Shown piece after piece: positions 1 through 6,101 of a stretch of DNA of 14,680 nucleotides. A model generated the notes under the pieces. It was not told the DNA's origin, made no database searches, and saw only the letters and a program-made list of their open reading frames with translations. Made by a program: the position numbers and the translations under genes. Within the stretch, counting starts at the first letter, position 1, and the number at the start of each line of letters is the position of its first letter. The DNA lies in NCBI GenBank assembly GCA_016302625.1, contig JAEDNG010000009.1, positions 1 through 14,680 on the forward strand, read 5' to 3'. This DNA is from Clostridiaceae bacterium. Its GTDB lineage: Bacteria; Bacillota; Clostridia; Oscillospirales; Acutalibacteraceae.

Positions 1-362
1 TCGCCGCCGGTATAGAAGAAGTACAAGTCGAAACCTAAAATCAAATAAATCAATACCTTGATTATTCCGGCAGGTAAAGCTTGTTTCCAGTTCTTTTTTA
101 TCGTCTCAAAAAAATCACTCGTGCCAAAGGAATGCTTATCCCTTGCGATATTTCGGGTAACATTTGTAAGCCCCGCCGCCGCAAGTCCGTTAGTTAAAAC
201 CGGAATTGAAACAATACCGTAAACAATGTTAATAACAATAAACTTCCAGAAATTGCGGAAAAAGGTTTCAAAGAAAACTATAAAGGTTTTCTTTTTGGGG
301 GCGTTTTTTGAAATGCCCGGACCCTCTTTTTCATAATTGAATAAACCAAAAAAACCAGCCAT
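1..362 (-). CDS. DUF624 (YesL-like) membrane protein, C-terminus cut by window edge
   Basis: The frame is open from an ATG at 362 to the left edge (120 codons), so the C-terminal part is missing. The protein begins MAGFFGLFNYEKEGPGISK. This short aromatic N-terminus followed by a Gly-Pro-Gly-rich stretch is typical of the DUF624/YesL family as I recall it. A first hydrophobic helix lies near residues 37-58 (WKFIVINIVYGIVSIPVL) and a second near 97-117. DUF624 proteins are membrane proteins of unknown activity, often encoded near carbohydrate ABC transporters or hydrolases in Firmicutes; the gene that would show this lies outside the window. A GGGAGAG ribosome binding site sits just upstream of the ATG. 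The gene follows the next membrane protein by only 15 bp, so the two are probably co-transcribed. Family assignment is fairly firm; function is unknown. Confidence 0.85.
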   Translation of the reverse strand, partial: MAGFFGLFNYEKEGPGISKNAPKKKTFIVFFETFFRNFWKFIVINIVYGIVSIPVLTNGLAAAGLTNVTRNIARDKHSFGTSDFFETIKKNWKQALPAGIIKVLIYLILGFDLYFFYTGG

Positions 363-377
363 TATTCTCTCCCTGCT

Positions 378-1100
378 TTACTTTTTCTTATAAACCAGCT
401 TTTCGCCGATTGAGAAATTTTTAAATCCTAAAATGTACGCTATTCCGCTGACCGCGGGTACAATAAGCGGTAAAACAAATAGAAGTATCAGTCTCCAAAC
501 CGCCAGTTCTCCGACCTTTACCGTACTGCCTAAAATAACTTCTATCAGGGAATATAACGACGAGTTTAAAAATTTATAAAGCACAACCGGAAAATCGGGG
601 ACAGCGCCTGCTTTCGCAACAACTAAGAAAATCAAAAGCAAATACGCCGGAATCACCGCTACCGCGCCGATTTTAAAGCCTTTAAGCCTGTCCTCTTTTT
701 TATGCTTGAATTTCACAAGATTGCTGTCGGTCGTACCGATATGCCAAATGTTCGGATAGATGAAAGAAATGAGAATAAGCAAACAGAAAATCTGTGAAAC
801 GGTAAGGAATACCGCCTTTCCGGTTCCGGATATTTCGGAACGAATCGAAGACTCTGTCACGGTATATCCCTGACCCTCGTACTCCGCTTTTTTCGTGTCC
901 TCGCCGTCGTCATAGTAATAGGTATACAGCTCTTTAGTTTCACTGCTGTCGCTTGTAGTACCGTAAGCCTTGTAACCGACATTCTTTGTAAAGGCAGCGG
1001 TTGACAGAACACTGAACGAAATAACAATAAAAAAGCACATTATATTTACAACAATGATTTTTAAAAACAGCTTTGCGCCGTTTTTCCATATTTCTTTCAT
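378..1100 (-). CDS. Four-helix integral membrane protein, family not recognised
   Basis: I do not recognise this family. About 240 residues: one hydrophobic helix near the N-terminus (about 11-36), a polar and probably external loop of about 60 residues rich in Tyr, Asp, Ser and Glu (YTYYYDDGED), a second helix (about 95-117), a basic loop KFKHKKEDRLKGFK that should be cytoplasmic, a third helix (about 144-165) and a fourth near the C-terminus (about 205-228). There is no catalytic motif. It precedes the DUF624 gene by 15 bp, suggesting one transcript and a shared membrane role. The start is uncertain: ATG at 1100 and an in-frame GTG at 1106 are both possible. I prefer the ATG because the extended -10 just upstream would otherwise leave almost no leader. 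Confidence 0.75.
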   Translation of the reverse strand: MKEIWKNGAKLFLKIIVVNIMCFFIVISFSVLSTAAFTKNVGYKAYGTTSDSSETKELYTYYYDDGEDTKKAEYEGQGYTVTESSIRSEISGTGKAVFLTVSQIFCLLILISFIYPNIWHIGTTDSNLVKFKHKKEDRLKGFKIGAVAVIPAYLLLIFLVVAKAGAVPDFPVVLYKFLNSSLYSLIEVILGSTVKVGELAVWRLILLFVLPLIVPAVSGIAYILGFKNFSIGEKLVYKKK

Positions 1101-1120
1101 ATACACACCATTCCCACAGT

Positions 1121-1149
1121 ATTATACCAGTTTATTATAATGCATAAAA
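1121..1149 (-). promoter_or_regulatory. Promoter with extended -10 for the membrane protein pair
   Basis: On the minus strand TGGTATAAT (1121-1129) is a consensus extended -10 (TGn plus TATAAT). The -35 region about 17 bp further up (1144-1149) is only T-rich, as is common with extended -10 promoters. Predicted transcription start is about 1114, giving a leader of roughly 8-14 nt to the start codon. It lies directly after the terminator of the preceding gene, so the downstream pair has its own transcript. Confidence 0.6.
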
Positions 1150-1188
1150 AAAATAAATGCAAGAACGACTGATAATCTTCCTGCATTT
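1146..1188 (-). terminator. Intrinsic terminator of the 91-residue protein gene
   Basis: Read on the minus strand, an 11-bp stem (1178-1188 pairing with 1155-1165, one G-U pair, 12-nt loop) is followed after one base by eight U residues (complement of the A run 1146-1153). It begins 12 bp after the stop codon of the 91-residue gene. The stem is AT-rich, so it may be moderately efficient. Confidence 0.75.
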
Positions 1189-1200
1189 TTAATAATTTAT

Positions 1201-1476
1201 TTACAATATAATTATAAGCGCCACCGCCGCCGCCAGCAAAACCGCGCCTGAAATCGCCAAAGCGCGTATCTGTTTTTTTCGTTTTATCCTATTCCGAAGC
1301 ATTCTTTTACCTGAAAAGTTTTCATCATAATTGAAAGAAAAGTTTCCCGCCGCCTTTTTAAGCTGCTTTGCGCTTAAATTTCCGTATTCCGGAGTAACGT
1401 AAAATACGATTTTTTCAAACAGCTTGCTTCCTGTATTGTTTACTACTATAACAGTTTTACTGACGCCTTTAACCAT
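1201..1476 (-). CDS. Small conserved-type protein with C-terminal membrane anchor
   Basis: A 91-residue protein starting MVKGVSKTVIVVNNTGSKL. The first ~55 residues are soluble, with alternating hydrophobic positions suggesting beta structure (KTVIVVNN, EKIVFYVTP). They are followed by a very basic stretch RNRIKRKKQIR (about 61-71) and a hydrophobic segment running to the last residue (LLAAAVALIIIL). That layout fits a tail-anchored protein with its N-terminal part in the cytoplasm. Small proteins beginning MVKG(V/I)... with this shape are, from memory, widespread in Clostridia and of unknown function. The start has AAAGGGG (1487-1493) upstream. A perfect inverted repeat covers the start codon and lies close to the ribosome binding site (see 1475-1532). 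Confidence 0.8.
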   Translation of the reverse strand: MVKGVSKTVIVVNNTGSKLFEKIVFYVTPEYGNLSAKQLKKAAGNFSFNYDENFSGKRMLRNRIKRKKQIRALAISGAVLLAAAVALIIIL

Positions 1477-1532
1477 AGCTTTCCGCCCCTTTACGTTTTA
1501 ATTTTATTGTGGGCAAAAAAACGGAAAGCTAT
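1475..1532 (-). promoter_or_regulatory. Inverted repeat covering the start codon of the small membrane protein
   Basis: ATAGCTTTCCG (1475-1485) and CGGAAAGCTAT (1522-1532) are perfect 11-bp complements separated by 36 nt. In the minus-strand mRNA the 5' arm lies upstream and the 3' arm includes the first two bases of the start codon. A GCCC/GGGG match inside the loop could also cover the ribosome binding site. If it folds, it would limit translation of the 91-residue protein. The pairing is seen directly; the regulatory role is inferred. Confidence 0.5.
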
Positions 1533-1544
1533 TCAAGTTAACAT

Positions 1545-1609
1545 AAAAAAGTGGATAACTCGGTGGAAAAGTTGATTAACCCCCTTATTTAAAGGAAAAG
1601 TTATCCACT
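1545..1609 (-). terminator. Long-loop inverted repeat: terminator of the DUF6062 gene or DnaA-box pair
   Basis: AGTGGATAACT (1550-1560) and AGTTATCCACT (1599-1609) are perfect 11-bp complements with a 38-nt loop. Read on the minus strand, the second arm runs straight into a T run (1545-1550), the shape of an intrinsic terminator for the DUF6062 gene ending at 1639. The arms also each contain TTATCCAC, eight of nine bases of the DnaA box TTATCCACA, in opposite orientation. A third similar word (TTTTCCACC on the minus strand, 1562-1570) lies between them. Either or both readings may hold. Confidence 0.5.
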
Positions 1610-1638
1610 AATCGACATAAAACCGCGTATTATGTAAA

Positions 1639-2331
1639 TTATTCCTCATCATAAGTTCTTCCGTTTAAAAAAGCGACCGCCCTTTCAACCGCGTTTCGGC
1701 TGTTACCCCAGTCGGAGTTTTCTTTGCTCCTATAATCGTACATGGTGCAGTATTTTGATAAATCGGCGTACAGATTTTTTGAATATTCGGCGGTAATGCG
1801 GTTAAGGTTCTCCGCAAATTCCGAGCCGTGACTGTGCATATTCTTCTTTGACGCACCGCCTAATAACCTTTCGTAATGCGGCAGGCAGAACATTTCCTGA
1901 TTATTGAACATATCCCTGAAATCCCGCTCGTTTTCATAGCAGCGGTAGACCGTGTCAATCATGCGGGAAAGTCCCCACTCGATTTTTGAGCAGATAAAGC
2001 AGGACTCGCTGACTTTTTTCGCATTTGCCTCCTTTTTTGAGGCGGAATTAAAAAGCTTTTTCTTAAAAATACTGTCGTTTATCTCGTTAATATGAGTCTG
2101 TAGCATAAGAGCAAGCTGAAGTCTGCCCCGCCTTGACATCATTTTACCGTAGTGATATTCGCAGAAGCCGACCTTGTTGGTTTCAATCCGTACATCAGGC
2201 TCCATCATGGCGTCGCCTAAAATGTAGTCAATCATTCTCTCCTCGATCGTGTCCCGCATACGGCATATCGGGCAGCCGTCGGTTTTCTCAAAAACCTCGC
2301 TTACGGGTATGGTGCAAATATCGTCTCTCAT
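1639..2331 (-). CDS. DUF6062 family Cys/His-rich protein
   Basis: A 230-residue protein starting MRDDICTIPVSEVFEKTDGC, matching the DUF6062 family as I remember it (opening on a TIPVSEVF-type segment, then CPxCR, then AMMEPDVRIETN). No function is established. It has two Cys/His modules of the same design: C20-P-I-C23 with FC57-x2-H60-Y, and C111-F-I-C114 with FC149-x2-H152-Y, each pair about 34 residues apart. This strongly suggests an internal duplication with two metal sites. There is no signal peptide or membrane segment, so it should be cytoplasmic. The ATG at 2331 has AGGAGAG 6 bp upstream. It is transcribed away from the glycosylase gene across a 66-bp gap. Confidence 0.85.
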   Translation of the reverse strand: MRDDICTIPVSEVFEKTDGCPICRMRDTIEERMIDYILGDAMMEPDVRIETNKVGFCEYHYGKMMSRRGRLQLALMLQTHINEINDSIFKKKLFNSASKKEANAKKVSESCFICSKIEWGLSRMIDTVYRCYENERDFRDMFNNQEMFCLPHYERLLGGASKKNMHSHGSEFAENLNRITAEYSKNLYADLSKYCTMYDYRSKENSDWGNSRNAVERAVAFLNGRTYDEE

Positions 2332-2354
2332 AATGACTCTCCTGTTTTTGTATA

Positions 2355-2382
2355 TTGATATTTTTTAATTTTAATGTATAAT
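2355..2382 (+). promoter_or_regulatory. Promoter of the 8-oxoguanine glycosylase gene
   Basis: TTGATA (2355-2360), a 16-bp AT-rich spacer and a perfect TATAAT (2377-2382). Predicted start of transcription is about 2389. This lies downstream of the ATG at 2374, ruling that codon out as the start for this transcript and supporting ATG 2398. The leader would be only about 9 nt and includes GGTGA. Confidence 0.75.
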
Positions 2383-2397
2383 ATATTCGGTGATTAC

Positions 2398-3234
2398 ATG
2401 TTTTCCGCAAAATTCGACAATAATAATGTATATGTATCAAATATCGGCAGCTTTGATCTGCCGCACAGCCTCGACTGCGGTCAGGCGTTCCGCTGGGAGG
2501 AAAACGGGAACGGCGTCTGGCACGGCGTCGCTTTCGGAAAATATTTGGAGCTTGAAAAGCTTAACGACGGCACGGTGGTGCTTTACAATACCGCGAAGGA
2601 AGATTTTGAAAATATCTGGCGGCATTATTTTGACCTTGACCGCGATTATGATAAAATCGTAGAAGCGATAAGCGAAAACGAGACGCTTAAAAACGCGGCG
2701 GAATACGCGCACGGAATAAGAATTTTAAATCAGGAGCCGTGGGAAACACTCTGTTCCTTTATAATCTCGCAAAATAACAATATCAAGCGTATAAAGGGGA
2801 TTATTTCACGGCTTTGCGAGAATTTCGGGGAGGATAAGGGCGGCTTTTACACCTTCCCTGCCGCCGAAAAAATCGCGGGACTTGATTTAGAGGATTTAAG
2901 CGTGCTTCGAAGCGGCTTTCGCGCGAAATACATACTTGACGCGGCAAATAAGGTCGCGTCGGGCGAAATCCGGCTTGAAAGGCTTAAAGAAATATCGACC
3001 GACGAAGCCCGAGACGAGCTTATGAAAATTAAGGGCGTAGGTCCCAAGGTTGCCGACTGCGTTCTGCTTTTCGCGCTTGAGCACGCCGACGCGTTCCCGA
3101 AAGACGTGTGGATAAAACGCGCGATGGAAACCCTTTTCGGCGGCGAGCTGCCCGATTGCGCAAAGCCGTACGCCGGTATCGCCCAACAGTACATTTTCTT
3201 TTTTGCTAGGGATACAAAGCTTATAATCGATTAA
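2398..3234 (+). CDS. ogg: 8-oxoguanine DNA glycosylase/AP lyase (OGG family)
   Basis: A 278-residue member of the OGG1-type HhH-GPD glycosylases, which excise 8-oxoguanine from DNA and nick the resulting AP site. The N-terminal OGG domain carries DCGQAFRWE (26-34), matching the family CGQxFRW motif. SQNNNIKRI (124-132) corresponds to the base-pair-probing Asn loop (NNNIxRI) of OGG1. The helix-hairpin-helix has KGVGPKVADC, with K217 as the Schiff-base lysine and D236 (FPKDVW) as the catalytic Asp. Length is near that of bacterial OGGs. The in-frame ATG at 2374 is rejected because it overlaps the promoter and lacks a ribosome binding site; ATG 2398 has GGTGA 5 bp upstream. The gene converges on the ttcA-like gene, with the stop codons overlapping by 4 bp. 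Confidence 0.93.
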   Translation: MFSAKFDNNNVYVSNIGSFDLPHSLDCGQAFRWEENGNGVWHGVAFGKYLELEKLNDGTVVLYNTAKEDFENIWRHYFDLDRDYDKIVEAISENETLKNAAEYAHGIRILNQEPWETLCSFIISQNNNIKRIKGIISRLCENFGEDKGGFYTFPAAEKIAGLDLEDLSVLRSGFRAKYILDAANKVASGEIRLERLKEISTDEARDELMKIKGVGPKVADCVLLFALEHADAFPKDVWIKRAMETLFGGELPDCAKPYAGIAQQYIFFFARDTKLIID

Positions 3235-4064
3235 TAATTTTCCAAAAAGGAATGAAGCTCTCCCGAATCGCGGTCGCGCCAGCCGGGGATTGTCGCCATA
3301 TTTACATTGTGTATGCTTCTGAAAATATTATCGTCCACATTCGGATTGACCTTTTTAATCTCCTCGATAAGCGATTTAATTTCCTTACGCTTTGAAAGGC
3401 TTTCGTTATGTGCGCTGTTTTCGGTAAATTTGCAGGCGCACTGTAAAAATTCAAGTCCGTTATAATTTGAAAAGGCGATTATGTCCTTTTCCTTTACCTT
3501 GTAAAGCGGACGGATAAGCTCCATTCCCTCAAAATTGGTGCTGTGAAGCTTTGGCGGCATGGTTTTGATTTCCGAGGAATACATCATGCTCATCAAAACC
3601 GTCTCGATAACGTCGTTAAAATGGTGTCCGAGCGCGATTTTGTTGCAGCCGAGCTCCTTTGCCTTGCCGTAAAGACAGCCGCGCCGCATACGGGCGCAAA
3701 GGTAGCAGGGCGAACCGCCCGCGTTTTCGGTTACATCAAAAATATTGCTTTCAAAAACCGTAATATCAATATTCATAATCCGCGCGTTGTGTTCAATCAA
3801 CTCGCGGTTTTCTTTATTATAGCCGGGGTCCATAACAAGATAAATACATTCAAAGGGTATCTCGCTGTGTTTTTGAAGCTGCTGCATACATTTTGCAAGC
3901 AACATTGAATCCTTGCCGCCCGAAATGCAGACAGCTATCCTATCCCCCGCGGAAATAAGCTCATATTCCTGCACAGCGCCGATAAAATTATTCCATATAG
4001 GCTTGCGGAATTTTTTGATTATACTCCGTTCTATTTCAACATGTTTTTCTAAATTTCTTTCCAA
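3231..4064 (-). CDS. ttcA: TtcA-like PP-loop tRNA 2-thiolation enzyme
   Basis: A 277-residue PP-loop ATPase. SGGKDS (48-53) is the ATP pyrophosphatase loop, CYLC (C120, C123) and C209/C211 (QCAC) provide the cysteines that bind the [4Fe-4S] cluster in TtcA, and GHHFNDVIET (147-156) is the following conserved motif. TtcA adds sulfur to cytidine 32 of tRNA; clostridial homologues are usually annotated as TtcA family, and the exact tRNA target here is inferred. I chose TTG at 4064 as start because GGAGAG lies 6 bp upstream and no in-frame ATG exists near the N-terminus. The longer reading from TTG 4100 would begin inside the terminator/promoter overlap. A strong promoter sits at 4103-4131, giving the gene its own transcript apart from the upstream transporter. 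Confidence 0.85.
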   Translation of the reverse strand: MERNLEKHVEIERSIIKKFRKPIWNNFIGAVQEYELISAGDRIAVCISGGKDSMLLAKCMQQLQKHSEIPFECIYLVMDPGYNKENRELIEHNARIMNIDITVFESNIFDVTENAGGSPCYLCARMRRGCLYGKAKELGCNKIALGHHFNDVIETVLMSMMYSSEIKTMPPKLHSTNFEGMELIRPLYKVKEKDIIAFSNYNGLEFLQCACKFTENSAHNESLSKRKEIKSLIEEIKKVNPNVDDNIFRSIHNVNMATIPGWRDRDSGELHSFLENY

Positions 4065-4080
4065 TTTATGCTCTCCAAAC

Positions 4081-4122
4081 AAAAAATAACTCCGACACAA
4101 CCATTATAGCCGTATCGGAGTT
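4081..4122 (-). terminator. Intrinsic terminator of the lysine transporter gene
   Basis: Read on the minus strand, an 11-bp stem (4112-4122 with 4088-4098; AACTCCGATAC against GTGTCGGAGTT, one G-U pair) with a 13-nt loop is followed, after one A, by six U residues (4081-4086). It starts 16 bp after the transporter's stop codon. Confidence 0.85.
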
Positions 4123-4131
4123 TAATTTCAA
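4103..4131 (-). promoter_or_regulatory. Promoter of the ttcA-like gene, nested in the upstream terminator
   Basis: On the minus strand TTGAAA (4126-4131), exactly 17 bp, then TATAAT (4103-4108). The -35 begins 6 bp after the transporter's stop codon, the spacer contains the 5' arm of the terminator, and the -10 lies in the terminator loop. Predicted start is about 4096, so the new transcript contains only the 3' arm and cannot form the terminator. Confidence 0.8.
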
Positions 4132-4137
4132 CTGTTT

Positions 4138-5799
4138 TTAAGCGTCAGCCTTTTTGCCGTTCACAAAATGAAGTATCAGCATAAGCGCAACAAGGAGAAC
4201 AATACCTGTTCCGAGAATTACAAACACGTTCTGAACAAAGCCCGCAAGCAGATAGCAGACAAGCGAGATAGCCGCGACGGTAAGCGCATAAGGCAGCTGG
4301 GTCGAAACGTGATTGACGTGATTGCACTGTGCGCCTGTGGACGCCATAATCGTGGTATCCGAAATCGGAGAACAATGGTCGCCGCATACAGCGCCGGCAA
4401 GGCAGGCTGAAATGCAGATAACAACCATTGACGGAATAGCGCCGGTAGAGGACACGTTTGCAAGATCCTTTTCAAATACTCCTGTTACAATAGGTATCAG
4501 AATACCGAAGGTACCCCATGAAGTACCGGTTGCAAAGGCAAGACCGACAGCTACAACAAACAGGATAGCGGGCAGAAGAATCTGAACCGCTGTAGCCGAC
4601 TCAACGAGCGAGGAAACATAAGTACCTGCTTCAAGAAGTCCGGTCATGGATTTTAGCGCCCAGGCAAAGGTAAGAATAAGGATTGCCGGAACCATCTGCT
4701 TAAAGCCCTCGGGGACAGCACTCATGCAGTCACTAAAGCTTAAAACTCTGCGGCAGATATAGTAAATTACAATAAGGATAAGCGCCGCTATCGAGCCTAA
4801 CGACAGTCCGTAAGCCGCGTCGCACTCGGCAAAAGCGTCAATAAAGTTTGTGCCAGAGAAGAAACCGCCGGTATAAATCATGCCGATAACGCAAAGGGTT
4901 ATAAGTACGATAACAGGAAGAACAAGATCGATAACCTTGCCTTTAGTAGTGACCGGAGCTTCGGAAGAAGCGGAATAATCATTTTCGCCGGTTGTGAACA
5001 AATCGCCCTTTGCGGCGTTAAGCTCATGTGTGCGCATCGATCCGAAATCAACGTCTAAAACCGACATAAGTATTACCATAAGTATCGTAAGCAAGGCATA
5101 CATATTATACGGAATGGTTTTGATAAAGAGCGAAATTCCGTTAACGCCCTCGACCGTTCCGCTGACTGCCGCCGCCCAAGAGGAGATAGGAGCAATAATG
5201 CAGATCGGTGCGGCTGTCGCGTCGATAAGATAAGCGAGCTTCGCGCGGGAGATCTTGTGAGAATCGGTAACCGGACGCATAACAGAGCCTACGGTTAAGC
5301 AGTTAAAATAATCGTCCACGAATATCAGCGCGCCGAGTCCGAAGGTCGCAAGCGAAGCGCCCTTGCGGGTCTTGATCTTTCTGACAGCCCATTCACCGTA
5401 AGCTCGGCTGCCGCCTGCACGGTTCATAAGCACGACAATAATTCCGAGAACTACAAGAAAAACTAAAATTCCTACATTCCATGAATCCGAAAGGTTTTTG
5501 ATGATTCCCTCGTTAACAACCGCGTTGAAAAGAGCGGTAAAGCCCTTTCCGATAGGCTCTTCGTCAACCAAGATAGGATTTGACGAGAACATGCAGAGCA
5601 GTCCTCCGGTAACAATACCGAGGAAAAGCGAGGAATAAACCTCTTTTGTGATTAGTGCAAGACCGATCGCGACTACCGGCGGCAGAAGCGACCAGAGCGA
5701 GTTTACCGGGCTTGTTATCGGCGACTGAATAAAGCAGACGATAACGAAAGCCACTACGATAAGCGCAAAAATAATTTTGCTTGTGACCCCTTTTTTCAT
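4138..5799 (-). CDS. lysW: NhaC-family transporter, probable lysine importer (LysW type)
   Basis: A 553-residue polytopic membrane protein with about a dozen hydrophobic segments and the conserved NhaC-superfamily motifs: VDDYFN (161-166), GTSWG (425-429) and GDHCSPISDTT (473-483), then HVNHVSTQLPYA. Family members include Na+/H+ antiporters and amino acid carriers. The gene stands behind a complete lysine riboswitch (5872-6026); comparative genomics has named NhaC-type proteins with this leader LysW and proposed lysine uptake. Lysine import is therefore far more likely than simple Na+/H+ exchange, though substrate and coupling ion are inferred. The ATG has a near-perfect AGGAGGT 6 bp upstream. 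It has its own promoter and terminator, so it is a single-gene unit shut off when lysine is plentiful. Confidence 0.88.
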   Translation of the reverse strand: MKKGVTSKIIFALIVVAFVIVCFIQSPITSPVNSLWSLLPPVVAIGLALITKEVYSSLFLGIVTGGLLCMFSSNPILVDEEPIGKGFTALFNAVVNEGIIKNLSDSWNVGILVFLVVLGIIVVLMNRAGGSRAYGEWAVRKIKTRKGASLATFGLGALIFVDDYFNCLTVGSVMRPVTDSHKISRAKLAYLIDATAAPICIIAPISSWAAAVSGTVEGVNGISLFIKTIPYNMYALLTILMVILMSVLDVDFGSMRTHELNAAKGDLFTTGENDYSASSEAPVTTKGKVIDLVLPVIVLITLCVIGMIYTGGFFSGTNFIDAFAECDAAYGLSLGSIAALILIVIYYICRRVLSFSDCMSAVPEGFKQMVPAILILTFAWALKSMTGLLEAGTYVSSLVESATAVQILLPAILFVVAVGLAFATGTSWGTFGILIPIVTGVFEKDLANVSSTGAIPSMVVICISACLAGAVCGDHCSPISDTTIMASTGAQCNHVNHVSTQLPYALTVAAISLVCYLLAGFVQNVFVILGTGIVLLVALMLILHFVNGKKADA

Positions 5800-5818
5800 T
5801 TTTTAAACCTCCTAAAAT

Positions 5819-5853
5819 AAAAAAACGCGGCTGCGTATAAAGAGCAGTCACGT
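5819..5853 (-). terminator. Riboswitch-controlled terminator upstream of lysW
   Basis: Minus-strand ACGTGACTGC (5844-5853) pairs with GCAGCCGCGT (5825-5834) with one mismatch and a 9-nt loop, running into seven U residues (5819-5825). It lies between the lysine aptamer and the AGGAGG site. This is the expression platform of an OFF switch: lysine stabilises aptamer stem P1, letting the terminator form. A GAGCG in the 3' part of the aptamer can pair with TGCTC at the 5' arm of the terminator as a short antiterminator; that alternative is inferred. Confidence 0.85.
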
Positions 5854-5871
5854 TTAAAAACAGATAAAAAC

Positions 5872-6026
5872 GATAGCGCTCCACTTTTGTGACAGTCGGT
5901 TACATATTCTGCAACAGACCAACGGAGCTTCCGCGGCAGCAAAAGCAGCGTTTCGGCGGCCGCCCCTTTCACGCCGCCGTCTGCCGACTTAAAACAGCGC
6001 TACTATTGACCTGCCGCACCTCTATC
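5872..6026 (-). ncRNA. Lysine riboswitch (L box) aptamer
   Basis: The minus-strand leader shows the L-box hallmarks in order. GATAGAGGTGCG at the 5' end closes P1 with CTATC at the 3' end. AGTAG follows in the loop-E/kink-turn arm. GTGAAAGGGGC and then GCCGAA lie in the core. CTGTCAC-AAAA-GTGGAGCGCTATC forms the P5 hairpin and 3' closing segment. The order and wording closely match the B. subtilis lysC leader; at 155 nt it is slightly shorter. It should bind L-lysine and control the terminator at 5819-5853. Together with the promoter and terminator it explains almost the whole 302-bp gap between uvrC and the transporter gene. Confidence 0.93.
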
Positions 6027-6044
6027 AAAATTATTACAATGTAG

Positions 6045-6073
6045 ATAATATCACAGTAAATGACGCTTGTCAA
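6045..6073 (-). promoter_or_regulatory. Promoter of the lysine riboswitch/lysW transcript
   Basis: Minus-strand TTGACA (6068-6073), 17-bp spacer, TATTAT (6045-6050): an almost perfect housekeeping sigma-factor promoter. The predicted start near 6038 is about 12 nt before the first aptamer base. The -35 begins 28 bp after the uvrC stop codon. No GC-rich terminator hairpin separates it from uvrC, so some read-through into the leader is possible. Confidence 0.9.
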
Positions 6074-6101
6074 CAAAAAATTTACAAATTATTAAAAAAG
6101 T

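Noticed and set aside
1550..1609. Chromosomal origin of replication, from DnaA-box-like words
   Set aside because: Only three box-like words, no AT-rich unwinding element of note, and neither dnaA, dnaN nor rpmH is nearby. Kept only as a possible DnaA-binding site or terminator.
2374..2397. Longer N-terminus for the 8-oxoguanine glycosylase from ATG 2374
   Set aside because: The codon overlaps the -10 of the best promoter and has no ribosome binding site; the extra eight residues match nothing typical of the family.
2437..3194. Open frames of 90-115 codons opposite or out of phase with ogg, and similar ones over lysW, uvrC, aroF, aroA and aroEK
   Set aside because: They lie wholly inside well-supported genes, lack ribosome binding sites and show low-complexity composition expected of shadow frames.
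4065..4100. Longer TtcA-like protein starting at TTG 4100
   Set aside because: That start lies in the lysW terminator hairpin and at the predicted transcript start. GGAGAG is correctly placed for TTG 4064 instead.
6060..6101. Terminator after uvrC
   Set aside because: There are T runs but only a five-base A/T stem, too weak to call.
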